Below, piece after piece: positions 48,315 to 57,558 of a DNA stretch of 64,000 bases. Position numbers and translations under genes: made by a program. How positions within the stretch are numbered: the stretch's first letter is position 1; each line of letters starts with the position of its first letter. The notes below the pieces were generated by a model. The model was not told the origin of the DNA. It saw only the letters and a list, made by a program, of their open reading frames with translations, and ran no database searches. Source of the stretch: Meloidogyne chitwoodi (taxonomy: Eukaryota; Nematoda; Chromadorea; Rhabditida; Meloidogynidae); NCBI GenBank assembly GCA_015183035.1, contig JACZZP010000006.1, positions 806,001 to 870,000 on the forward strand, in the 5' to 3' direction.

Positions 48315-50291
48315 TTATTTTTCATGTTTTCTTTTTAATTTATTTATTTTTTCTTCTGGAAAACTCCACTGAGAATAGTGTTGAGGATCAACATTATTAT
48401 TATTAGCCTCCTTCTTTTTCTGATTTTGGTTATTTAATGGATTAACTTTGTTATTTGTTTTATTTTCTTTTCCAATCTTAAAAATTAATATTTAGTTACT
48501 TTTTTAAAGAAACTTTAATTTTAAAAATAATTAATTAACTCACTAATTCGTCTAAAATCGTTTCCTTTACATTTTCTCCTTTTTGAGAAAAATTAGTTTC
48601 AGACAAAAGGATTGAGGTGCAAAATCCACAAGTTTGTTTGCATTGAATTTTTATAAGTCTTTGATAACGAAATTCAGCACAAAACCCTCTTTGAGCTAAA
48701 GACTGGCAATTTAATGAACGGTCATTACAAGAATTTATTTCATCTTTTGAATTAATTGAACCATCTTTTGGACGAAATTTTTGTTCTGAAAGATAAAATG
48801 ATTTTTTGATTAATTAAATTTAAATTTTTTAAAATAAATAAATAATTTACTCAACTTTTTGTTGAATCACAGCCACTAAGTATTTGTAACTTTTCAATAT
48901 CAAGTTCAGTTAATTCTAAATTATCATTTAATACAATTCCATCCTTTACAAATAAATTTAAATTTAAATATTTTAAAAAATCTAAACTCTTTTAGGACGC
49001 ATTGTTATCATTGGTTTTCTACTTCTTCTATCAATTTTACCAAATGCTGTGCCATCGTAATGCATAAGAGAATGATAATCATATGTGTGATATATATCTA
49101 CATCAGTTAATTTTATTTTATCAAAATTTACTAAAAAAGAGAAATTTAATTTTAATTTAAAATATATTTATTTATTTTATTCTAACTTTCTTTTCCTGGC
49201 TCAACATTTTTCCATTGTATTTCAATATAACGATCACGGTCTGGTCTTTGATGTTCATGCTCTAATCCTAAGAAAAAAAATTATTTTTAATTTATTATTT
49301 TATGAATTAAAATTTAATTGATAATCAATTAAAAAAATAAATATTGGTCTAATGGTTATTCAAAAATATTTTTTTAAATTAAGTTTTAACCTTTTTTATA
49401 ATTTTTAGAAGCAAAAAATCTCAAAAAATATTCTAATTAAATTATTACTTACCTAATGCATGCATTACTTCATGCCTTTAAATATTAAAATAATTAATTA
49501 AAAAAATAATTTAATTTAAATAAAATAACCAAATAATATAATCATTAAGACATCCAGCTGCTAATGAAAGTAATTGACGACCACCAACTTTACCAACAAA
49601 AGAAAAACATCCCTTTTTAAATATAATTAATTTATTTAATAAATAAAGGAAAAATAAATTAATTACTTCACGCATATCAAAAAATAAAAAATCTTTCTGA
49701 TTATCACGAGGAATAAAACGAAAACAACTATTTGCTTCTATTACTGCTAAAGATTCTCTGATAGCTTCTTTTCTTAAAAATAAATAAATAAATTATTTAT
49801 TTTAATTTTTCTCTATTTTTCTAATAAATTGGTAACAAAATAAAAAATAATTTAAAATTAAATATTACTGTCTTTCAGAAAATTTTGGAGAAAATAAAAA
49901 AGGTATTTCATTGTCAATCCACCGATTATTTTGTTTTTGTTTTATTGCAATATTTTTTATAGGTAATTGTTGTAATTGTTCATCTGTTATTATTTCTATA
50001 TCTTCTTTTGATTTTATTATATTTTTTTCTTCTTCTTTAGATAAAATATTTGGAGGAAGTAATCTACGCATTTTTATTTGTTTAGGTGAAAGTACTTTTT
50101 TTTTTAAATTTTAAATTTTATTTATTATTTTACTTACAAACATCTCCATAAATAAGAAATTGTTTTTCAAAATTTTCAACAATTTTTTCATTAAATTTAT
50201 AGGGAGATTTTGGAATATTTTGATTATTTTCATTGATTGAATATAATAATTGTATATTAATAAATATTAAAAAAATTAGGCAATTTTTCAT
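48315..50291 (-). CDS. astacin-family zinc metalloprotease with ShK domain
   Basis: Ten exons (50291-50138, 50094-49869, 49772-49667, 49612-49530, 49475-49453, 49267-49187, 49130-48988, 48943-48856, 48785-48544, 48476-48315) keep phase and give 435 residues. There is a signal peptide (MKNCLIFLIFINIQLLYS) and a propeptide to about 105. The catalytic domain starts near NNRWIDNEIPF. The zinc motif HEVMHALGLEH spans 191-201, split by introns, with the family continuation EHQRPDRD. The Met-turn is SLMHY (245-249) with the Tyr ligand. C-terminal to it is a six-Cys ShK module (321-357, Cys spacing 6-8-12-3-2 residues), then a Lys/Asn-rich tail. This matches the nematode nas family with ShK tails. 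Such enzymes cut collagens and other matrix proteins in moulting, digestion or invasion. It is secreted; which nas gene it is cannot be said. Confidence 0.95.
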
Positions 50292-51666
50292 GCTTTAATT
50301 ATATTTTAATTTTAAATTATTTTATTTAAATTTATTTATTACATAAAAGGCTATTTTATTTTTTATAAAAAAACACATTATATACTTAATTATTAAATTT
50401 AATTAATTTGCCTAATAATATTTACAACACTTAAGGTTTTAAAATAATTTTAATTTAATTTTTTTGTAAAATTTTTATTAAAAGATTAATCTTTAATTTA
50501 ATTTTAAAAAATAATTAAAAAGAAAATAAATTAAAATTTTAATCATTTAAAATAAAAATAATCAAAAATATATTATTAATATATATAAATATATTTTATG
50601 TTGGTTTAAATAAATATTTATTAATTAAAATAATAAAAAGGATTTTATTTGTCCAGCAGTGTCTGTCTACATACTGCAAGCAAAATATTATATAATCATT
50701 TTCTTTTAAATCTAGTAAAATTAATTTATAAAATAAATATTAAAAATAAAAAATATATAAATTAAAAAAATATATATTTACATTTTTTACTTTATTTTAT
50801 AAAAAAATAAAACACTTTTTTAATGCAATTAAATCAAAAAAATTAATTTAAAGGTTCTGTGACAGTTGTGCCGTTATTAACTTCAAAATAAAATAACTAA
50901 TTATATAAAAAATTAAATTTTAAAATCTATTTAAAAAATTTATTAATTAAATAAATTTAGAAACGTTTTTCATTCGTTAGAGCATAATGAACGTTTAACA
51001 TTACCAAAGGAATTGATACTGAGCATTTTAAATTAGGGTGCCTCCCGAATAATTGTCGGGGATAGTGGGGACGGGGTGTCGGGGTTTGGCCTTCGGGGGT
51101 GCCTGTCTGCTGAAAGGTCGCGGGACGGGGATGCCGGGGGTGTCGGGGTTAGGGTCGGGGGAGGAGAAAAGTCGGACGAGGAGGCACACTATTTTACATT
51201 ATAGGCTGGCATTAGATTATTGTTGGAAATTTAGTTAAATATTTTTTAAGTAAATTTTAAAATTTAAATTTTAATATACTTATTTTATTTTTTTAGTTAA
51301 TGACGCATCTGTCATGAGGCTCAAGAGGGCGTAAGGTCCCGGACCAAATGTCGCGCACTATTTTAAAAGATTTTTTATAAAATAATTTATTTGAGGCCTG
51401 ATATTTTCAAATATTTTATACACTTAGGTATTTATCTTTTTAGCGGAAAAAATTAAAACTCTAAAAACTATTTTAAGCCATCATTAAAAAAATAAAGAAT
51501 TTGTTAAAATTTAAAAAATAATAATTTAAATAATATAATTTTGGATATTTAATAAAAAGATAATTGTTAGTGTTAAATAATTTAAATATGAATTACTTAA
51601 AAAATAAAATAATAATCACTTTTACTTAAATAAAAAATTGTTTTTTTCTTTTGTTTGTTTTAATTC
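50292..51666. other. intergenic with one GC-rich patch
   Basis: Mostly AT-rich. A patch at 51036-51185 is unusually G-rich on the plus strand (GTCGGGG and GGGGGTGTCGGGGTT-type words) and may be a transposon terminus; CCCGGACC follows at about 51338. The 51480-51640 part resembles 57340-57545, the 3' flank of the second kinase gene, showing that the kinase duplication extends beyond the coding sequence. Confidence 0.45.
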
Positions 51667-54226
51667 TCAAGCAGTTATCAAACTCTGAAGTGTATGGTGA
51701 ACCTCAGTAATATCAGGACGATCATTAGGTCCTTCATTTATGCAAGCCTAATAAATTATTTAATTAAAATAAAATATATTTAATGTTATGTCCGTATACT
51801 TGAGAAAGTATATGAGTGAATGAAAATGACTATCAGAGGGTTGGATGGTGGCACAGTCGGTTGTGCTCTGGTTTGGGCTCATTCCACGATGGTTCGATTC
51901 CATCTCCCATCTACAATAATGGTGCCACGACCCGCTCAGGCATAGCCTGAGAGGAGATCAGCGAACCTTCAAATGTTGCGATGATTTGACAAGCTTTCAC
52001 TGTTGCAAAATGAGGAGAAGACCCTGTGGAAATTTCCTGAGCTGTGTGCGGGAATAAAATTAAGCCTGAGGTGTGATGGGCTAGAAAAAATGCATAAGAC
52101 GCAAGAGGCGCAGCGTAATTCCATGAAAAGGGGTTTGTTTGTGTGTGCTCTCCAAACTTGAGTTCAGTGAATGTTATAGAAGACAAGCAACAAGCGAGGA
52201 CGCTTGATTTTCATAAAGGAGGAAGGAGTGTTATGTCCGTATACTTGAGAAAGTATATGAGTGAATGAAAAATGACTATCAGAGGGTTGGATGGTGGCAC
52301 AGTCGGTTGTGCTCTGGTTTGGGCTCATTCCACGATGGTTCGATTCCATCTCCCATCCACACATTTTTCCGCAACTTACGAACATAATAATGGTGCAACG
52401 ACCCGCTCAGGCATAGCCTGAGAGGAGATCAGCGAACCTTCAAATGTTGCGATGATTTGACAAGCTTTCACTGTTGCGAAATGAGGAGAAGACCCTGTGG
52501 AAATGTCCTGAGCTGTGTGCGGGAATAAAAATAAGCCTGAGGTGTGATAGGCTAGAGTAAATGCATAAGACGCAAAAGGCGCGGCATAGTTCCACGAAAA
52601 AGGGGTTTGTTTCTGTGTGTGCTCTCCAAACTTGAGTTCAGTGATTGTTATAGAAGACAAGCAACAAGCGAGGACGCTTGATTTCATAAAGGTGAAAGGA
52701 GTGTTATGTCCGTATACTTGAGAAAGTATATGAGTGAATGAAAATGACTATCAGAGGGTTGGATGGTGGCACAGTCGGTTGTGCTCTGGTTTGGGCTCAT
52801 TCCACGATGGTTCGATTCCATCTCCCATCCACATTTTTCCGCAACTTACGAACATAATATTTAAAAAAATAATTTATTTTTTACATTGTTTTTAAGTTAA
52901 AATAAATTAATTTTTAAATTATTATTTTTAATTTTATTATTTTAATTTACTTTTATAAGTTGATCTAAAGGTGTATTTTTTGAGTAATTATCACGGTAAT
53001 TTTGCAATTTGTTATCAAATTTTTTATATTTACTAGAAAGCATATTTATTTTAGTTAACTTAGGTAATTCTTCATATAAAAGTTCAAAAGACATTAAACC
53101 AAATGACCATATATCCACCTTTTGTGAAACCTAAAAATAAATTAATATATTAGATAATTTCTTTGGAATATTATTTTTTATTAATAAAAATAAAATTAGG
53201 ATAAATGAACAAATTTTATTTAAATTTGTTAATATAAACATATCATTGCTTGATTATTTTTGCGAATCTCTGGTGCCATGTATTCTTTTAACATTATTTT
53301 AAAATTTGTATTTTCAATTTTATTTACTGAAACAGCAGTATTAAAATCAATTAATTTAAATTTAATTTCAGGTTCAATAATCATATATTGCCTTACTTTG
53401 TCTAAAGCTACAACAAAATTATCTGCTTTAATATCCAAATGAATAAATCCTTAATTTAAAATTTATTATAATAAATTAAAAAATTATTTTCTTACCATTA
53501 TCGTGAAATTTTTTGAGTGCTAAAGCAGCTCCTTTAAGAATATTTAGAAGAAGTTGATAATGTTGACTTTCATTTAGTCTCCTTTTTTCTAAATCAAAGA
53601 AATCGTCTAAACTTTTTCCTCCAAGTTCCATAACAGTATACATCTCATAATTATTTTTTTCACTTAAATTTAATTAAAATATATGTATACCTATTTTAAA
53701 AACAATTTAAAAACTTACTGTCCATATAATTTAATAATATGACTTTGATTTTCATCAATGTCAGCAAAATATTCAAGAACTTCAATTTCATTTTCTACTT
53801 CGTCAATTTCAAAATTGTTCAACTTTGAAATTTTCAAAGCAACACATTTAAGTTTCTTGTGTGAAAATGCGTGATAAACCTATTGAAAAATAAATTTTTA
53901 ATTAAATTTGTTACATTGTCAAAAATTGTACAAAATATATCTATTTTAAAATTAATTTTAATTTGAAATAAAAATTAAAAAAACTATTAATTAATTAATC
54001 ACCTTTCCAAATCCACCTTTTCCTATAGAATTTTCATCATAACTCAAAATAATATTATCGACGGATATTATTTCACTTAAATCAAATGAACGTTTATGAG
54101 AACATTTAATTACATTTTCTTCTTAATATAACCATTTAAATATAAATTAATTAAAAGATATATACCTGTTAAATTTATTAATGTTTGTATTAATAATAAT
54201 ATAAATAATAAATGTAATATTTTCAT
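51667..54226 (-). CDS. protein kinase with signal peptide (paralog 1)
   Basis: Seven exons (54226-54166, 54121-54003, 53879-53719, 53662-53496, 53449-53250, 53130-52951, 51747-51667) give 322 residues. The N terminus (MKILHLLFILLLIQTLINLT) is a signal peptide, followed directly by a kinase domain: Gly loop GKGGFGK (54-60), VALK with Lys76, catalytic loop HLDIKADN (173-180), DFN in place of DFG (204-206), APE (228-230) and DIWSFG (242-247). The catalytic Lys, Asp, Asn and metal-binding Asp are all kept, so activity is possible, though HRD is HLD and DFG is DFN. The intron after exon 5 works in phase only with a GC-AG boundary (CAA then GCAATG). The final intron holds the TRIM element. A paralog is at 57559-61454. 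A secretory-pathway or secreted role is inferred. Confidence 0.85.
51784..51918 (+). repeat. TRIM LTR 1 (3' part deleted)
   Basis: Starts TGTTATGTCCG after the target duplication. It matches LTR2 and LTR3 through the tRNA-like part, then skips about 26 bases (the CACATTTTTCCGCAACTTAC part) before its last AATA. Confidence 0.85.
52229..52389 (+). repeat. TRIM LTR 2 (central)
   Basis: Full-length, 161 bp, shared between the two tandem units. It is preceded by AAAGGAGGAAGGAG and followed by the primer-binding site at 52391. Confidence 0.88.
52288..52359 (+). other. tRNA-like sequence inside the TRIM LTR
   Basis: The segment has a Pol III A box (TGGCACAGTCGG, 52295-52306) and a perfect B box (GGTTCGATTCC, 52337-52347), 42 bases start to start. 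It can form a 7 bp acceptor-type stem (TGGATGG with CCATCCA), a D-type arm (GCAC-AGTCGGTT-GTGC) and a T arm (GATGG-TTCGATT-CCATC). The anticodon arm does not pair well, and two extra bases follow the T arm, so it is a tRNA-like relic and not a working tRNA gene. Equivalent copies are in LTR1 (about 51849-51910) and LTR3 (about 52761-52832). Confidence 0.8.
52702..52859 (+). repeat. TRIM LTR 3
   Basis: About 158 bp, near-identical to LTR2 over its whole length including the tRNA-like part. It is followed directly by the right target duplication TTTAA. Confidence 0.88.
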
Positions 54227-54692
54227 TTAAATGTTTGTCTTTATTTTTTATAATAAATTTAATTTCTAAAAAATATATTTTTTGTTTTATAAATATAAAA
54301 ATTTATTTAAATTTTATTCCAAAAAATACTAAATTTATTTATTAGGTATTTTAGTTTAAATATTAAATATTTTTGAAAATTTCTATTTTAAATTTATATT
54401 TAAACTTTATCTTAAATATTTATGTTATGTATGTATTTCATTAAAACGAATGGATTTATTATTTTAATTTAGCTAGGTATTAACTTTTTAATTAATAAAG
54501 TTATTATTTTAAATTATTTTTTTATTAAATTATTTAAAAATTAAAATTAATTAACATATAATTAATTTTAAAATTAAGATTTCCTTTATATGTCAGTCAG
54601 TAAATTAAAATTTATGACCACGTGAAAATTTTTAAAATTTTATAATATGACAGAAGAGGGAGTGAAAATTGATTTTATTTTTAATTAAGTTA

Positions 54693-55811
54693 CACGACCT
54701 GCCGGCTATTAGACTCAAAGCTCCTATACGAGTCTAGTAACCGAGCGGGTGTCTTCAGAGGCGTTATATTGTGTGGGGAATTAAGTGATTGGGAGCGCCA
54801 GTAGGAGTGAGTATATCTGGAGGAGGTGTTGTCTAACTCCTCACTGTTACTTGGTTAAGTTGGATTAATGAGTCTTAGTTGGGTCTTAAGGGATTGGGGA
54901 CTACGAGTGTTTCATGGATCTTGTTGAGTCCTTATCTTTGATTTAAAAATATGATTTATTTATTTTTACATTTCCCATCAATTTGAATATTTACAACATT
55001 TGTTTCCATTTCTAAGTTTGCCCTTCTTTATGTTTTTTAATTATTTATTCTAAAAACTTTGTTATCTAATTTTCCCTTCTAAATAACTTATTTCTTTAAG
55101 CATCCTTTTAAATAATTTCTTTCTAAACTTTTCCTATCATTGTAAATCATTTCCTTTATCAAACTTTCCTATGTTAATTTATCATGTATTCCCGCCCTTT
55201 TCCTTCCACTATAAATAGGCTTTAACTTTCACCTATAATTGTCATATTTGAACTGACTTTTAATATAAACAAAGATCCTCATTAATTTGAGAGTTAAGTA
55301 GAAGTTTAAATAATAAATAGAACCAGGGATATAATAGATCTCACCGTGGCATTAGCCATGGTGGTGTTCTCATCGGACAGGACGTGGAGGCGAATAAGAC
55401 AAGGAATTGGGGAATTAAGAATAATCATAATGGGACACAGTATGGGCTTTAAAGAATGCCTCTTAAGGAATGGTTCTTTAAGAGTGGTTCATTAGGAAGT
55501 CTTTTAGCTTGCTTGTGATTGGGATTATATATGGGGAAGTGAGGGGTGAAAGTCTAAGGATGAACTTGGTTGATTAGTGTATACGCTTTCTCAGTCGGTT
55601 GCGGACTGCTGGGAAAGGTGATCCTTCATATGGTTTGCAGGAAGGGAATTAATAAGGTGAAGTGCAATGTATCTTGGGAACGGATGGGAAAGGATGGTTA
55701 GAGATGGCCTAAGGAGATAAGTGGATGAATTGATAGCTTAAGTGGGCTGGTGGGAATTGGTGATCATATGGGAGAGTTAGGAGTAAGTGGTGATCAAGTT
55801 CACCACGCTAC
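54693..55811. mobile_element. candidate solo LTR
   Basis: A 1.1 kb block clearly richer in GC than its surroundings starts about GTTACACGACCTGCC and ends CACCACGCTACA, with ATTAA on both sides. It holds a TATA box (CTATAAATAG at about 55210) with an initiator-like stretch downstream and AATAAA near 55310, the layout of an LTR promoter and terminator. There are no coding frames. The first base differs from the canonical TG start, so the identity is tentative. Confidence 0.5.
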
Positions 55812-56036
55812 AATTAAAGAAATTTGAAAATTTATTTCATAGGCTAACAATAGAATAACTTTATTAAAAAAATAAGCGAAAGTTCCGGACCAAAACTTCA
55901 GGACTGACACTCACTAAGTTTAAAAACATTATTTATCTGCCTTTCTAAACAGCCAATTTGTTAAATAATTTATATACAAATTTTTTAACATAATGCTAAG
56001 TATATCAAATGTTAGACCTGAAGTTTTAGTCCAGAA
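55812..56036. other. imperfect inverted repeat, probable transposon remnant
   Basis: GTTCCGGACCAAAACTTCAG near 55878 recurs inverted near 56012-56035 (CTGAAGTTTTAGTCCAGAAC). It is a short palindromic element or terminus, possibly split by the hAT MITE that follows. Confidence 0.4.
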
Positions 56037-56255
56037 CAGTGCTTTGAAGGTCATACCAAAATCATACTTCATACTCATACTTCGGTATGCTGTATGAGTA
56101 TGAGCACTAAAAATTACAAGTATGATTTATGAGGTCTAAAAATGGCTGTTATAATGTATGAGGCCTAAAAAAGTGCAGGTAGAGTATGATGTATGAGGGA
56201 AAAAATTAGCGGTATGATGTAAAACTATGAACAAAATCGAAAATTCCAAGCACTG
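56037..56255. mobile_element. small hAT-type MITE
   Basis: The termini are CAGTGCTTTGAA and, inverted, TTCCAAGCACTG, a perfect 8 bp inverted core of hAT style. The interior is made of ATCATAC/GTATGA words (CATACTTCATACTCATACTT). The target duplication is unclear (GTCCAGAA against GTCTGAAA). There is no coding content. Confidence 0.55.
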
Positions 56256-56444
56256 GTCTGAAAACTTCGGCTCCGGATGTTTGGCATATCATATAAATAA
56301 AGAAAATGTTAAAAATATTTTCTCATAAAGTCTTTATTTAAATCAGTCGATTTTATCGTTTGTTAAATTAACCGTTTAATAATAAAGGTGACCAATCCTA
56401 CTTTTAAAATTTATAATTATTTTATAATTATAGTTAGATTAGAC

Positions 56445-57317
56445 CAAGCATGCTCGCGGACACGAATTTAGGTATCCGGATATATCTGTGGGGTCTATAT
56501 CCGTATCCGTTTTATATCCGCGTCCAAATTTGCTATATCCGTCCGCGGGTATCCACGGATATATCCGTTTTTCTCAAAATGGTCAAATCACTAAAAATTT
56601 TTAAAATGGTCAAAACAAAAAAAAAGGTTTTGGAGGGGGATATTTTTAGGATCTATGTATGAAAAGTCTTAAAATTTTTGAAAGATTATTTTTCTTTGCA
56701 GTGAAAAGTATTTAGATAAGGTTTTCCGGGTTGACGCAAGTGTCGGGTAAATTTTCATAAATTTTGTTTTAGCGCCGCAGGCGCAAATTTTGAAAAATTA
56801 TTGCATTTTAGTTGCCAAAAATTAACCATTTTCAACGCTGCAGGCAAAAAATTTTTTAATTTTTAAACTTCTGTTGCCAAAAATTACTCTTTTTAGCGCC
56901 GAAATTAAAAATTTCAAATTTAATTTTGATTCAAAAATTTTTAAAATAAAGAAAAAATAACTCTAACATCAATAAATTTACTCAAAATACCTTTCCCTTA
57001 GTAAAGGATTCGAATCCAAACCAATTTAATAAAATAGTCTAACGCCTCACCTATAGGTGCACGCTTGAAAAGGCAAGTACATTATATATAAAGTTCCCTT
57101 AACTTTTCGCTTTTAAAAATAAATTTGGGTAGTGAACAAGGGAAAAAATATTTAATATGTCAGGCATTAAGAGTTACATATTATATTCCACGGATATCAG
57201 CGGATAAAGACCTTATATCCGTATCCGTCTGATTTTTAAAAATTAGTATCCGTATCCGCCCGTATCCGCGGATATCCGCTGGTATCCGGATATTATCCGT
57301 ATCCGCGAGCATGGCTT
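56445..57317. mobile_element. hAT-type non-autonomous transposon with 8 bp target duplication
   Basis: The ends are CAAGCATGCTCGCGGA and, inverted, TATCCGCGAGCATGGCTT. Subterminal regions are full of GGATA/TATCCG words (GTATCCGGATATA, GCGGATATCCGC). GATTAGAC stands directly outside both ends (56437-56444 and 57318-57325), an exact 8 bp duplication as made by hAT transposases. There is no transposase frame. A GC-rich interior stretch reads TAGCGCCGCAGGCGCAAATT. Confidence 0.88.
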
Positions 57318-57558
57318 GATTAGACTTTTATTTTAAAAAATCAAGAATTTAGTTAAAAAGAATAAATAAAAATGTTAAATAATAATATAAAATAATAATA
57401 ATTTTGAATATTTAAAAATTGTTATAAAAAGATAATTGTTAGTGTTAAATAATTTAAATATATATGTATGAATTACTTAAAAAATAAAATAAAAATCACT
57501 TTTACTTAAATAAAAAATTGTTTTTTTCTTTTAATTTGTTTTACTTCTCAAAAACGTC

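Larger units (their letters stand above)
51784..52859 (+). mobile_element. tandem TRIM (miniature LTR retroelement) with tRNA-like LTRs
   Basis: Three LTRs (51784-51918, 52229-52389, 52702-52859) are separated by two internal regions of about 310 bp. LTRs start TGTTATGTCCG and end CGAACATAATA. One base after an LTR comes a primer-binding site, TGGTGCAACGACCCG (TGGTGCCACGACCCG in the first unit). Just before the next LTR is a polypurine tract (AAAGGAGGAAGGAG, or AAAGGTGAAAGGAG). The whole is flanked by TTTAA at 51779-51783 and 52860-52864, a perfect 5 bp target duplication. No gag or pol coding is present. It is inserted antisense in the last intron of the kinase gene. LTR1 lacks about 26 bases near its 3' end. 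Confidence 0.88.

Noticed and set aside
51053..51238. 61-codon Gly/Arg-rich frame
   Set aside because: It is caused by the G-rich patch; no start context or continuation.
52288..52359. Functional tRNA gene
   Set aside because: The anticodon stem does not pair and two extra bases follow the T arm. The copies lie at equivalent positions in three LTRs.
52376..52687. Minus-strand frame of 103 codons, with a matching one at 51911-52186
   Set aside because: Both are the antisense of the TRIM internal region and exist because the unit is duplicated; there is no start context or homology.
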